Assembly (NCBI GenBank): GCA_036345935.2
Contig: JADWOT020000001.1
Coordinates: forward strand, 18,743,761 to 18,807,760
DNA length: 64,000 bases
Source of the DNA: Taenia hydatigena
Taxonomy: Eukaryota; Platyhelminthes; Cestoda; Cyclophyllidea; Taeniidae
Direction of reading: 5' to 3'
In this document: one piece after another, positions 49,801-61,934 of the stretch
Layout of the letters: every line of letters starts with the position of its first letter
Numbering within the stretch: the first letter of the stretch is position 1
Made by a program: the position numbers and the translations under genes
Notes under the pieces: generated by a model
What the model saw: the letters and a program-made list of their open reading frames with translations, nothing else
Told to the model about the DNA's origin: nothing
Databases searched by the model: none

Positions 49801-50830
49801 ATGGAAGTCATTTTAACCAAAAGCCGATAAAGAGCTAATTTTGAACAAACCACTAGTCAACATGTGCTATTAGTCTCTTGCCAGTTGGACTTCTGATGAT
49901 GATCCCTTGCTTATGTGGCTCCATTGTTGTGGCTGCAGCTGCACGCATGCATAAAGTTGGACACAGGAGTGGGCACGGGAAGCTGATCCCGATGCGTTGT
50001 AATGTGTAAGGCAATAGGAATTCATGATGATGTAATGCGACGTGACGTCTTCAACTGAAAGTGATCGGAGTTTGCCATTAGCTCCTCCCATGGCCCACAC
50101 AACGTCGCACAATAACGCCAAGCTGATGCTGTTAGAGGGTTCACAGTGAAACCACTTGAGTAGTGTCCGAATGCTGGAATTCCAAGTCCACAAATTATAA
50201 ATCAAAATGCGTTAGCACTCGCTAATTCACCAAGACCCATTCGAACTGAGTTTTGATTGTGCCCGCAACTCCGGTCAAGCGCGCTTTTTTAATTGGCGGT
50301 GCGACGTCATGCTGTTTGGCTGCCACGTAAAACTAAACAAACACGCAGCCTAATTTGAGGCTGTCACTCATATCTCATGACCTTACAAAACAGGCAGTTA
50401 CTCCTGACGTGACTAAACATTACTTACCGACTGATTGCAGGTTTGCAGGACGAGGTGTCAGATGGCGTTATAACATTATCCTGGCAACTAAACCTCTGCA
50501 TACTTGCATCAGCATTTCATGCACTGTGCCCAGCGTTTTGCGCAAGCATACAATTCGTATTAGTCGAGTAAAAGAAGATGGCCATACAAACAGACGTGTA
50601 GTCTGCAATTACTTCATGGTGTAAGAGTCCATCTTTCCCTCGTGGAATGTGAGTGTGGATTTGGCCCATGCATTAGTAGAGCGTGGGTGCCACTAAGTCA
50701 GACGCTTCGGATTTACAAGGTGGGAGTAGATTAAAGCGTCATATAGGCAGCGCAGAATCCTGCACCCAATGTTAACAATGAGAGGAAGAGTACAAGGGAC
50801 ATATGAGCTTAACTATGTGGTTTGGTTAAA
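46890..50830. other. Duplicated arm DNA without recognised genes (right)
   Basis: Collinear in reverse with 21.4-25.3 kb. No protein family was recognised. Pyrimidine- or purine-rich low-complexity frames occur at 48,190-48,530. A 111-codon minus frame at 49,870-50,205 corresponds to a broken frame at 21.9-22.2 kb and is probably chance. Confidence 0.4.
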
Positions 50831-50839
50831 ATTTGAATC

Positions 50840-51090
50840 TGTTATTCGTGGATTGCCTCCTCCTTTACAGCCAGCAAAATCCTCACTATCCTTACCAACA
50901 TCACCTCATTTCCCTCCTATTTTTTTAGAGGAACGGATAATATTCCTTTATTTAAAGCCAATGGATTGGTATGGAACTGGAGGCCATAGAGGTGCAGACA
51001 AACGACTTCGCTCACACACGCCGCTTGAGTGCGCACCACACGCAAGGAGCCAGTAGAAAACATTCTCGCAGCTGATTGGCTTACTGAAAG
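50840..51090 (+). repeat. Coding-like module, copy 4 (right arm)
   Basis: The counterpart of 21,106-21,400, with residues LKPMDWYGTGGHRGADKRL and RKEPVENILAADWL on the plus strand. The frame shifts once between these two blocks. It precedes the kinase pseudogene in the same orientation, as in the left arm. Confidence 0.5.
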
Positions 51091-51375
51091 GCACATGCCG
51101 CTAAGGTGGATGAATCGCGTTGGTTTACCTGCACCATTTATTTCACTTCAATATTCTGTCGTGCCGACGTTGGATCAACGCGACAAGGTTTATTTCTCAA
51201 GGCACTCATTCCATGGTTTATGAAGCACTTCTCATTCAATAAAGTGACAAAACCACGGCATAAGCAATTGAACGCATTTTCCTGTAATCCCTCAGCTCTC
51301 ATGTGTGCATCCTCGTACAGCTTGTACTGCTCCACAACCAGTCAACTTTACTTTCACACTCCTCTGTAGTCCACG

Positions 51376-52340
51376 AATTCACGGATCACCCACCTTCGTT
51401 CTGTGCAAAGATAGTGGTCTCGATCGCTTTGCTCTCGCCTGCCACGTTGACGACGTGTCCGAAGGTGATGCGTGATTTTACGCTTGTGAAAATATTTGTG
51501 GTCTGCAATGTCTTCACGCCATGAACATCGTGCACAGGGACCTCGAACCCGAGAACAAATTCCTCTCAGACTCGGGTCATATTCTCATCGCTGACTATGA
51601 TCGGTCATATGACATGCCAGAGAATGAGAATCCGCCAGAAGCGCACGACTTTTGCACAACTCCCCATTTCATGGCACGTAAAAGTAGCCAATAGGATAGA
51701 AATTACAACAAAGGCACATGCGTGGAGTCTAACCCTTCCGATTGCTTACATATTGTCAGGACCAGTACAACCGAATGCTAGTGGAGGGATCGATGTAATG
51801 CGGTGGACGAGATCAGGTCGCCATAGCATAAGGGAGGTAAAAAGCTCTCAAAGTCACTGCAGGCTTTGTCCCAGTCCTGCCTCATACACGATCATAAGGA
51901 GCGTCCAGACATCACAAAGGTAGGGATCCGCACTTTTATGGCGCTGTCGATTGGGACGAGGTAGCTTCTGGCACATTGCAATCACATTGCCTTTCCTCCC
52001 AGCTAACATCTCAGGCCACCTTAATTGAGTTCGTGGACGAACAACATGATCCTTTGCTTCCTCGAGGCTGCATACTGCAAGGAAACACCGGTAGTGGATC
52101 GCAGTTCCCATTACGCACTTGACGGAGATGGTGTTCTTCGGGTGGAGACAGTGCCACTTGATTGAGAAGAGCTAGCAAACGTCGATTTGATGCCTGACAA
52201 GATCGAGGAGTCTATGGCAAGCTTCAATTTCACGAGTCCTCTTCCTCGAATCCATGACGATGGCATTCACGTGGTTGAGTTGTCCACCCACCTTGAGGAG
52301 AGTGAGTGGAGCTTCGCTCACATCACTTTCTTTGAATGAT
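51376..52340 (+). pseudogene. AGC-type protein kinase pseudogene (right copy)
   Basis: The inverted counterpart of the left copy. Recognisable blocks in order are SPTFVLCK, ICGLQCLHAMNIVHRDLEPE (HRD retained, Lys-Pro changed to Glu-Pro), HILIADYDRSYDM (DYD for DFG) and FCTTPHFMA. After a frame change come KVANRIEITTKAHAWSLTLP (subdomain IX) and a tail equivalent to that of the left copy. A TGA interrupts the frame before FYACENICG, and further shifts follow 51,840. The stop before the subdomain VI helix lies at the homologous site in both copies but is TAA on the left and TGA here. The parent gene copy may already have been damaged before the duplication. Confidence 0.7.
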
Positions 52341-53023
52341 TGGAAAGCATTCTCCGACGGACGGTTCCCTATTTTAAAAACGGTGACCCTTCTTAGTGCT
52401 ACTGTTTTCAGTATTTGTGGATGGATCCACTAACTGCAGCCTATTTGTGCACTGATTATATTACGCGAACATAGTTCCCTTAATAATGCCTTTTGTTTTT
52501 GCCAACATGTCTTCCATACGACTTACAGTCTACGAAGGAGTCTAATGAGCCATGCCATCGACGTTGAGCATAATCGAATGGGCATGACTTTGCCTTAACT
52601 TTATCTGGGTGCCAAAATGCAGGATTTAAATGTAAGCACATAAAGCGCACGTGCTAAAATGCAGTTCGTGAATGCCGCTGTAGCTCTTTGAGAGTCGTCT
52701 CAAGGTAAAAGTTGACATGATACCTGATCAAAGTAAAAATGCTCGGCGTGTGGAGGCCGACCCACCTAACGAAGGTACGATGACCACCTAAGCGATCGTA
52801 GGTGAGATTGAGAGCTGAACAAACAACACAGGCACCATTTTTTTGTTGAATATTTCAATTATTGCTAAATCATAGTGGTCTAAACAAAAGAAAACTAGCC
52901 GTGTTCTCCATTCCTTACAGGAAACACCTTCACAAATCATGCTACAAGCGTTCCAGATATTCCGCACGTTATTCATATCGACAACATTTGTTGGGACATC
53001 TTCATTCTCCTCCCCATCCCTGC

Positions 53024-53214
53024 TTTAGTGCTTTGTTTGCTAGAACTGTTGGTTTCGGTCAAGGTCACAGAGGTGGCCGTATTGCCCTAGCTGCGTGGGC
53101 TGGCCTCCGGGCCATGCCAGCAGCCTTTTTCCATCTGTCCGGTGAGTACATATATTCTACCCTAGCATTCCGCCTTCTTTTGCCTTCAAGGGAGCCTCGG
53201 GACGCTACACCTGC
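53024..53214 (+). mobile_element. 186-bp insertion with 5-bp target duplication, right arm only
   Basis: Comparing the arms, the right arm has about 186 bp between two copies of CCTGC, where the left arm (19,135-19,150) has one. The insert runs from tttagtgctttg to gggacgctaca; on the other strand it begins TGTAGCG and ends CACTAAA. A 5-bp duplication with a TG start suggests a solo LTR, but the end is not CA. Microhomology-driven deletion in the left arm is the alternative. The insert contains a GGTGAGTAC donor-like word after an Ala/Gly-rich open frame. Confidence 0.6.
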
Positions 53215-53636
53215 ACTTATGCCTAAAACGAGAAGGTTGACTGTTCTGAGACACCGTCATTTTTCGATACAAAGCCGTAAAACAGTAGCATATTGATAGA
53301 GGACTGTGTGGCGGCCTATATCTGCATCGAGAGATTCACGTTGCGTTTCTGCCTCTCGTCCAAAAGGTATGTTTAAATAAACATAAATACCACATGATTA
53401 TACCACTTTCGATCAATGTGATTAAAGATAATGTGTGAGTAGATTAAAAATTGCACGTCAATTAATAAACAGTAGTGGAAAATCTGGCGCAGGACTTGCT
53501 ATTAACTAGTCTGTATAATAAAAAATCATTTGTACCAAATTTACATTCAAAGTCTCGTACAAATGTCTTACAAAAATTGCACTTGTCAAAAGTGTTGCCT
53601 AGCTTTGCAAAAAAAATTAAGAATATATTTTTCTAT

Positions 53637-53873
53637 TTGGATTCTTACAATCAACAACAATATTTGTTACCCTCATTTTCTTTTTTTCATCCCCAGTACC
53701 CTTTTAATGTGTTCGGCGGCATATATGAAATGGTGGGCTTTGGCTTAGCCGTTGCTATGCATGGCTCGCGATTTGCCCCGATGAATCCAGGTATGTTAGT
53801 GTCGGTTTTGGAAGCTTTTGCCTTATTTTATGCATGCGCACACTCATATGAAATCGTGGCTATTGACTTATGA
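53637..53873 (+). other. Conserved 78-codon ORF, right copy
   Basis: The partner of 18,485-18,721. The open frame here extends upstream to 53,475 (132 codons). It keeps GIYEMVGFGLAVAM and RFAPMNPGMLVSVLEAF. No family was recognised. Confidence 0.25.
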
Positions 53874-54354
53874 GGCTTGCTACATTCATGGTTTGGGTAA
53901 TGCTCGTAGTGAAATACTCGGATTCTAGTAACTTACTTGGTCAAATACTAACGTGAACTACGCCTATTTACCTTAAGCACATTTTGAACCGGGACGGCGT
54001 CTACAGGTCTTGGCCGCTTTAAGTCTCTTTCAAATCATAGCGAAAGGCGGGGGAGTCGAATTTCCCAATCATTTGTGGGCAAGAGTCTGTACATCGAATC
54101 ACCGGGCATGCGATTTGAGGGTGCTTTATGGCTTTCGATAATTATTAGGGTTTTTTATGTGGAGCTTTGATTTCATCCTGGGTGAATCAAATGCCACCAG
54201 GAACAGCGTGTCAATGCTGTAACAAAAGTGGCTATGTTGGTTGGAGATGTAGAATGGTTTCTGCATATGGGCATAAATTTTCGCATCCGAAGAAGGGTCA
54301 TCACATTCTGATATTGTCGACGGGAGTCGGCGAATTTTGCTCTCTTTGAAGTGA

Positions 54355-55270
54355 ATTTTGAAGCATTGACCGACATGAGACGCGAAATTTTGCACCTTTG
54401 AACGGAATTTTGTAGTTTATTTACCAATGACGGCGAATTTTACTCTCTTCAAACGGAATCTTTTCTATTATCGACATGAAGTGGTATTAAACAACGTGAG
54501 GCGGCGGATTATGCTCTCTTTGAATGGAATTCCGGGGTACTAATCGACAAAAACGAAGGATTTTACTCCGTTTTAATGCAATTTTGTAGTATTGATCGAC
54601 AAGAGTTGGCAAATCTTGCTCTGTCCGAATGCAATCCTATAGTGATTATCGTCATAAAAAGGGCGAAATGTGCCCTTTATGAATGAAATTTTTTAATATT
54701 TCCTGACATGAGATGGCAAATTATGCTATGTCTAAATGGAATTTTGTAGTATTGATCGACATGAGATGGGGAATTTCGCTCACTTTAAAAGCAGTTTTGT
54801 GGTTTCGATTGACCTGAGACGTTGTAGTATTGACCGACATGCGATGCGGAATTTTGCTCTCTTTGAATGGAATTTTGTAGTACTGATCGACACGAGATGC
54901 CCAATTTTGATCTCTTTGTAGAGAATTTTGGTGTGTTGATGGACACGAGATGGCGATATTTGCTCTATTTGAAGGGAATTTCGTGGCAGTGATGGACACG
55001 AGATGGCGAATTTTGCTCTCTTTGAATGGAATTTCGTGGTAATGATCGACATGCGATTGGTAGTTTCGCTCTCTTTAAATGGAAGTTTGCAGCATTGATC
55101 AACATGCGATGGGAGATTTTGCTCTATTTTAATGGAATTTCGTGGTAATAATCGACATGTGATGGCGATATTTGTTCCTTTTGAATGGAATTTTTTGGTT
55201 TTGATCGAGAAGAGACGGCGAGTTTTGCTCCCTTTGAGTGGAATTTTGTAGCATTGTTCCATGTGAGACG
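54355..55270 (-). repeat. 53-bp minisatellite, long array (right), about 17 units
   Basis: Reverse-complement units begin after about 54,355 and run to the phrase gcattgttccatgtgagacg at 55,252. About three more units are present than in the left array. On the minus strand a 168-codon frame (54,780-55,286) crosses several units without a stop, because the consensus is open in all three frames. Confidence 0.95.
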
Positions 55271-55471
55271 CCTTTTCCCTACTCACTTCCTCCTAGTATT
55301 ATCCCCAATATCATTTTTAATTCCCTCTCCTTCTTTTCTGTGTCCTGTGTCCGTTGTATCGTTCTCCCACAGTCGTCCACCCATGCCCTTCCCCCCCTTC
55401 CTCGCCCGCCCGCATGCACCCATTCCCACGGTGCACTCTCCACCTCCCACTACTCCATCGCCTTCTCCTCT

Positions 55472-55494
55472 CACACACACACACACACACACAC
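55472..55494 (+). repeat. Short (CA)n microsatellite
   Basis: About 23 bp of CA repeats, followed by gcatgcacgcac. It is homologous to the 86-bp TG run at 17,037-17,123. Confidence 0.95.
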
Positions 55495-55639
55495 GCATGC
55501 ACGCACCCGTTCCCACCGGTGCACTTATTCCTAACACTACTCTTGCACACACTCACTCACTCACTGCACCCACTCGCCCCCGTCCACCCATCCATCACCA
55601 CAACTACTCAATTAATACGCTATCAGCCTAAGGCGCCCC

Positions 55640-55985
55640 TACTTACAACTTACCAGTAGACCTATTACTTCGCCTCCCTCCTCCTCCTCTCAACTACTTA
55701 TACGCTGCTAGTAGACCTCTTCCCTCCCTCTCTTCCTCTTTCATACCTTCTTTCTCTCCTTCCTCCTTTTTTCATCCCTTCACTTCAAGTAATGCCTTCT
55801 CGTCAATGAGCACTACTTTAACTACCACCGCATTCATTCATTTATTCATTCATTTGCACACTCGCACCCCCCTTATTCTTTCCATTTTCCTCAACCTCTC
55901 TCTTTCTCTCTCCCATTCTTCCATTTCTACTTCAATTGCAGATGCACCCTCTTTTTCCCCTCTTTCTATTTTCTTTTCCACCACC
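55640..55985 (+). repeat. Pyrimidine-rich strand-asymmetric tract
   Basis: The complement of the purine tract at 16,612-16,925 (ctctttctctctcccattct, ctcctcctctc). Several catt repeats lie at about 55,835. Confidence 0.8.
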
Positions 55986-56205
55986 AAACCATCGCACCGT
56001 CATTCACATCACACTCACAAGTGACAAGGCGTAGTAGAGCAACAAACCATCAACTGTAATTATGGCAATAAATATTCTATTCACAAACAGGGCAAGCACA
56101 ACAACAAAATACTCTCTTTAACCGTCTTCGCAGACGCTTGCACCACTAAAATCAACAAAATGCAGGCACTCATTTGCTACATTATTCTGTTTGGCTTTGT
56201 GCAGT

Positions 56206-56541
56206 TTAATTGAATACATGTGTGCAACCCACCGAAGACCGCGAATTGTGCGGTGCTGGCAGTTCCGGCAACGTTGGGCGCTCTCTATTGCTGCGCCAAT
56301 TGTCTGCGTCAATGGAGGCCAAACTTAAGGTGCTCTCCGTACTGTCCGCAGACCCGGGCCAGACGTCGGTAATAAGAATGAGGTGGAAGCTATTTATAAC
56401 TTCTTCACCTCTACGGTCACGTGGCAGCGCTCCCACCGTAAAGAACTCTTCAATATTCTCTTCACCTTCGACGTCTTCCCCTTCCAATGCTGTTGATGAA
56501 CTCCGCTCGTCCTCTTCATGCTTCACCGACTCCGACTCCAC
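56206..56541 (-). CDS. Acidic 111-residue ORF, right copy
   Basis: The partner of 16,058-16,393 with the same length and seven substitutions, for example Leu3 to Ser and Asp to Val in the GEE-INSF part. The reverse strand is open for 146 codons as well (56,210-56,650). It is preceded in transcription sense by a pyrimidine-rich acceptor-like tract, as in the left arm. The function is unknown. Confidence 0.3.
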   Translation of the reverse strand: MESESVKHEEDERSSSTALEGEDVEGEENIEEFFTVGALPRDRRGEEVINSFHLILITDVWPGSADSTESTLSLASIDADNWRSNRERPTLPELPAPHNSRSSVGCTHVFN

Positions 56542-56835
56542 GTCCGCTGTTACTGTTCAAGTAAAGGCGAAAGGCCAGGCTGTTGTACAACTTGGCAATG
56601 AGGCAGAAGTGGAAGGTACGAATTCACTTCAGTGTAATGATCTACATTGAGTGGGTGATGCTGCACTTGCCAGTGGTGGCAGGACACCTAAAATCGGCCC
56701 GCTTATCGACGGCAGCAAGAGCACAATTGACTGACTTTGGTTCAACCATGAGCACGGTGAGTAATCTCCTACAAGGGGAGTAAATCAGGGACACCAATAA
56801 GATTGACAACTCGTCTTCCTTCCTTTTGTGGGCAC

Positions 56836-57006
56836 CTAAGAAGCCACAAAGTGAACCCTACCAAGTGCAATTGCCCATTGCCTAGCCCACAGGCCTCGGC
56901 GATGAATGCCAATCCACTGATAGTAGGCGAAAAGGAAGCAGATGAGGGCGAGTATTCGCCGCTGCATCTCCAGCGCTGCAAGCACTTCCACAATGTAGTC
57001 GTTCAT
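56836..57006 (-). other. Conserved 56-codon ORF, right copy
   Basis: The partner of 15,593-15,763. From MNDYIVEVLAALEMQRRI it keeps the hydrophobic stretch and the Arg/Trp-rich end unchanged. No family was assigned. Confidence 0.25.
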
Positions 57007-57399
57007 AGTCATTGAGAGCACAACGTTCAGCGAGATTGTGACAACTCAAATGGCAATTCAAACTTAGCACATCGATTGACGGTCAAATTGATTACCTCCG
57101 CGCTCACCTGCTGACTTGCCTCATTGGCTAACCAAGGGGGAATCAATGAGACGGGATTTGAAAATTGCATGCTCTTGCACGCGCAAGCGAACCAGGAGGT
57201 GTCAAGTCAGAGTAGACACTTACCATAAACACCAGCCTAGCGACTGAATAGCCCTCTTCATTATCGTAGATTGTGAGAGCAGTGTCTGTCTGCCTACTCT
57301 ACGAACTCAAAGCTGGCAGGAAGTAGTCCCTTGTCACGACAAGCCTTCACGTCCATAGTAAAGGGTGCTTTTACAATTTAAATGGTTTTCTCCATTGGG

Positions 57400-57757
57400 G
57401 TAGGGCAGTGAGACGGCGATATTTGCTCCCTCTGAATGGAATTTTGTAGTATTGATCGACATGCGATGGGGAATTGTGCTCTCTTTGAATGGAATTTTGT
57501 AGTATTGATCGACATGTGATGGCGATATTTGTTCCGTTTGAATGGAATTTGGTGGTAATGATCGACATGTGATGGCGATATGTGTTCTCTTTGAATGGAA
57601 TTTTGTAGTATTGTTCCATATGATACGCCGAATTTTTCTGTCTTTAAATAGAACTTTGCAGTATTGATCGGCATGCGATGGGGAATTTTGCTCACTTGGA
57701 ATGGAATTTCGTGGTAACGATCGACATGTGATGGCGATATGTGTTCCTTTGAGCTCA
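57400..57757 (-). repeat. 53-bp minisatellite, outer array (right), about 6-7 units
   Basis: Reverse-complement units from about 57,400 to 57,757, where the repeat stops abruptly at ttcctttgagc. The left counterpart (15,044-15,216) has only about three units. A 132-codon minus frame (57,378-57,776) crosses it and is a product of the three-frame openness of the unit. Confidence 0.93.
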
Positions 57758-57759
57758 AA

Positions 57760-59800
57760 CAGCTAAGCGAAGCCAAAATAAGTGCCCATCTAAAGAGGGT
57801 TTCTGCCCTTCAACACATTCTAACCGCAGTAGTATGGGCCATTGAGTGTTACTGCTACTAACATTAAAACATTCAACTATAGAGCGTAGTGAACATGCCA
57901 AGACGTTATGCGTTTTAAAAACCTGGGTTTATAATTCCGTGTAATCCCCATCTCTACATTCGTACACTTATTATCTTCCAAATAAATAATGCACTCGCAG
58001 ATCAAGTTCAGAGCCCGCTTTACTTCATCGTCAACGCAGAAATTGCTCGATACAAAGCTCGTGCATGGCGAGAGTTTTGATTTTCCTGAGGTGGAGGGAA
58101 GTTCGATTCGTTCTTGTGCAATAAATGACAAAAATGAGAATGACAACGCCAAACAATTTATGATTATCATTTACGACTGATTTGGAGCATTTCCACTATC
58201 CGACCCTATTATCACGAATTCTCTTGTCACGTAGATTTACATGCCACTAGATTTTGTGGGTAGCTGTGAGGTAATGTTAACATAATTGAATTGGTTGGTT
58301 TAGCGCTTGACCTGACATCCATTCAGCTAAAGAGACACATGACGAAGAGAACATTTGGAAAGGCGCCAGGGCACTAGCGATTCTCGTAAATAGGGCACAA
58401 CACTGGTAATGTGCTTCTCGACATTTGCTTCTCCATGTAGGGTGATTCATTGGCTTTCGGAAGTGCTCTTCATTTCCTCTTAGTTAAACTTTTGGCAGGA
58501 TGTAGCTGCTTGTGACTAATGTGATAAGTATTCCTATCCTCTGCTCCTGTGTTCCTCTCCTAACTTCTAATCGCTGGGCTGAAGCAGGCCACGCCTGTGG
58601 AAAATTGGGCTGGTATTGGTGCAATGTTGACAGAAACTTTCGTATTTCACTCATTTATTTTGCTAAAGAGGCTACATAACCAGAAGTGCTAGAGCGAATA
58701 ACACAATATAAATGGCATAAGGAGGGACCTCAATATATCGCTTCATTGTGCAGGTGACCTCCTCTAATTCGGTGCCTGTAAGTGGCTAGCGTGTATAAGC
58801 TAGTCCACTAGCAGGCAAGCATGCTTTCACAAATTTTTTGTTCACCCGCCTGACAGGTGCGCTTTTTTTCGGTCTCTTACCGTTTTAAGAAATTCTGTTT
58901 TTCACTACTTGAATTCTTTTTGGAAACATTGCAGCCAAATCCACCTCAGCTGTTGCAACCAATCTTTCGTGTACTGTTTGAACTATTTTCTACACGGTCC
59001 ATGATTTAACGAACTGATAGAGGATTCAATAGACATACATTTGAGTAAATAATCAGGTAGGTAGGTCAATAGATAGAGGAATAAACAAGACATGTGGGTC
59101 TTCAGATGGGCTGCTCTGGCTTTAGCATTCCAATAGATAATGAAATGTACATTGTAAAGTCGAATGAGCCAACATTCAAACAATTTTTTATTACCAGAAA
59201 GAAGATCTAAAATGTAACTCAATGAGACACTAATCGGTGCAGTCTGTCCAAATCTACTGATAATAGTCTTCGCCTTTATGCCTTGCTTAAGTCATCGACG
59301 CGCTGTAGGCAGAGGAATTTGATGCCGAGATCGTTCCGTGTGGTAAGATCACTACTAATATAACATGGTCGAAATTCCTCTGATGTGTGAGTGCTAGTCT
59401 TTTTGAGTAAATATTGTCTTTTCTTTTTTACAAGAAACATCTCACCGCTTTACCTCATGCTGAGCCACAGCATTGATTGGCCTTCAGGAGACGCAATTAA
59501 GACGATACCTGTTTTTTAAAAGAGAGAAATGAAAAACCGCTTTCTAAACTATAACATGAAACATTAAGGAGCGTGCAACACAAAATTACTACGGAACGTA
59601 TTGTGAAATCAATGAATAAATGAACTCTAATGGATAACTGTCTTGTGAACCGACAATCACGAACGTATCCATACCTACCCGTTTGTCGCATTCGTCGTCT
59701 GAGGGTATCTTACTGCCAATTAGCCAGTCAAGAATCAGCACACCACAGATTAGACGGAGGGGCTTGTCGAATTGGTGGATGCAGCCTCTATCTCAGGTGA
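57760..59800. other. Intergenic, no recognised gene
   Basis: A minus-strand frame at 57,877-58,170 contains a protein-like stretch (DDEVKRALNLICECIIYLED) preceded by an AG, but a second frame of the same DNA is also open, and I recognise neither. No other candidate was seen. Confidence 0.35.
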
Positions 59801-59816
59801 CTCACGCATCCCCTTT

Positions 59817-61930
59817 CTATCCTCCAAGATTGTTGACAATGAGGACATCTCCTGGTTTCAATAGGTTGGCTTAGCTGTTATATTTTCTACAGTGCCGTAG
59901 AGGAGAAGAGAGAGGCTTTTTCTTGGCATGCAAGACAGAGTAACAGACAAAGAGCTACTGACTACTATGCTTTTCGTGATAGTCACTGGAAGGCCGTATC
60001 TGCTGTTATTGTTTAAGCTCAGAATAGGGGAATCAGGCTGCCATGATGCTAGGGGAGATTTATAGCTTCGGTTAACTCCTTGAAGGCAAATTGTCATCGA
60101 CGCTGTCTCGAATCGTTTGGTTTTGTGCTGAAGATTGCGAAGGCAGCAGTGGTTGATACGGAGGGCCGAGTTGAGAAGCTTTACGGTTCCCAGGCACTCT
60201 TTGCCAAAAATAGACTACATGGGCCACGCCTGATTCTTGCAAATTTACTAAATCCAAACATGATAGCGAAAATCTTAAAGTCCTTTGTTATTTATCATTA
60301 GCATGCTCTTACGATGGGACAGTCATACTCATCATTAGCCTATCAAATAATGCAATGTAAGGTTTCAAAACAAAGCCGTTTTATCACCCCGTACCTAGCT
60401 GTCAGTGACCCATTTAGTCTTGGAATAAGCACTTAATGCGTCTAACATTGCCCACTTGTCAATTGATCGCATACGCCTTAGGCTTTCTAATTAATGAGAT
60501 AGGAACTGGACAGTTACGCAGTAGGAGTGGTTACTTGTCGAGAGGATCACCATTTTCTTCTGACATTGATCTTGAAACTGGTGGATGAAATGACGATATG
60601 GTCTTCGGAGTCCTGCAAGTGAGGACGTGCATTCATTCCGTGGCACATGTTTGATGGTGCCTACGATGATATACAGAATGATGTGGCAGATTCACTATAT
60701 GCAAATAGTCAATTACCAGGTGTTCGGAAGGTACAATAGATCAGATGCAATCACTTAATTTGAAGAGGACTCATTCGGTTTTTAAGGGACTGACATTATG
60801 ACGGAAGAATGGTAGGCTTTCGTGCGCCATGATACGCCACCGGCCCCAAGGGCGTACCTCATGGCGTCTCTCGGCACACTGTGGAGCTGCAGCAGTAGCA
60901 GTGGCCAACGGGGTGCCAGTAGGACAATCTGTATCCACACCGGTGTTGCTCTTTGGATGGGCTAGCGTCGCAGCCGTGTGGAGAAATCACTACGCTGTGA
61001 TAGATGTGCTTTATCTTTTTAATGCAAGCAATAACGCCAAACATAATTTAAATTTACAATGATTTAATTAGAAAGGCGGTGCGATAGTAAGTGGAAAGCA
61101 AACAGCGAATAAGCGGGCCAAAACAATTGAAAACGCCGTTGCTGGAACGCCACGAACGTGAGGTGACACACTGGCGATGGCCGACCCCGGTACTCATTAT
61201 TTTAACATAAAATTCCAACCTCCACAACATTTGCTACAGCGGTATTAATTTCCATATCTAAAAATTTGCCACCGCAATGCTTTGCATATCCATGTTTTAG
61301 TTGTGATGAATGCAGCTGAGCCTTTTCAGGTGGTCTAGTTCCCGAGAGAGTGGCGTTGTTGGGGCTGTTTGCAGGTCATTTTGTGGCACTACATCGCCTA
61401 GCGCTGTCACAATTTCATCCATTATGTAATTTTGATGCAACAACTTATTTTGAGCGGTTGGAGTGGTAGTCATGAAGAGCCATCAAGCGGATCATGTGGG
61501 AGTCAATTTTTCCTCCAAGTTGTATCAGCAGAGCTGTAGCTTTTCGTGCCATGGTATTTAGCTTCAGAGCCACCATCTTCGACCTCCGGCCTATCGAGAT
61601 GGAATTAAGGGTTCTCCCAACACTGTCCGAGTCTACAAGTTACGGAATTTCCTCCATCGAATTGACTGTGCCACTCTTCATAGTCGGGCGATGGGATGAT
61701 CGGTGCAAACACCATTAAGAGTTAGGAATAGAAACGCCGATCACCACAAGTGTGGGACCCATTGATGAGGCAGCTCTGACTGCCGCTTCTACATCAGAAG
61801 TTATTCTGGCCGATACCGGCACAACAGCAGCAATAGCGGATGCGAACGCTCCTGTTGCAGCAGTCGAATGGGAGTGGCCCGTCAGTGGGAACGGTCACAT
61901 TTGCCGAATTAACAGCACAACCAGCACGTG
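59817..61930 (-). pseudogene. Decayed dihydroxyacetone kinase (triokinase, DAK1 domain)
   Basis: Triokinase phosphorylates dihydroxyacetone and glyceraldehyde. Minus-strand blocks follow the DAK1 domain in order. GHSHSTAATGAFASAIAAVV near 61,830-61,885 stands for the GHEPAHAG...GAV part. DVEAAVRAASSMGPTLVVIG stands for the AIRAV...LLIVKNYTGD part. After two stops in the same frame, MEEIP and IGRRSKMVALKLNTMARKAT correspond to the EGIPVE and GRRGLxGTVLVHKIAGA parts. In another frame DEIVTALGDVV (61,297-61,473) matches the ADEIV helix. Then LLKPGDVLIVNNLGG at 59,817-59,864 matches the highly conserved VNNLGG box and ends in a stop. The NYTGDRLNFG motif and the kinase (DhaL) domain are missing. 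Order and spacing fit an old, inactivated gene with at least one intron. Confidence 0.6.
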
Positions 61931-61934
61931 AAGC

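Larger units (their letters stand above)
46011..57757 (-). repeat. Right arm of large inverted duplication (about 11.7 kb)
   Basis: The reverse-complement copy of 15,040-26,178. The inner edge is near 46,011, where the shared run agatcaaagtc ends towards lower coordinates. The outer edge is at about 57,757, inside the 53-bp minisatellite. It is about 0.6 kb longer than the left arm. The difference is explained largely by extra minisatellite units in both arrays and a 191-bp insertion at 53,024-53,214, partly offset by a shorter CA microsatellite. Confidence 0.93.

Noticed and set aside
54780..55286. 168-codon frame as a protein-coding gene
   Set aside because: It lies entirely in the 53-bp minisatellite and follows from the consensus having no stop in any frame; copies elsewhere are interrupted.
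60080..60260. Additional DAK1 blocks around 59.9-60.26 kb (CLGTV-like and LSVTLSCMP-like)
   Set aside because: They would be out of order relative to the better matches at 61.3-61.9 kb, so I count them as chance.
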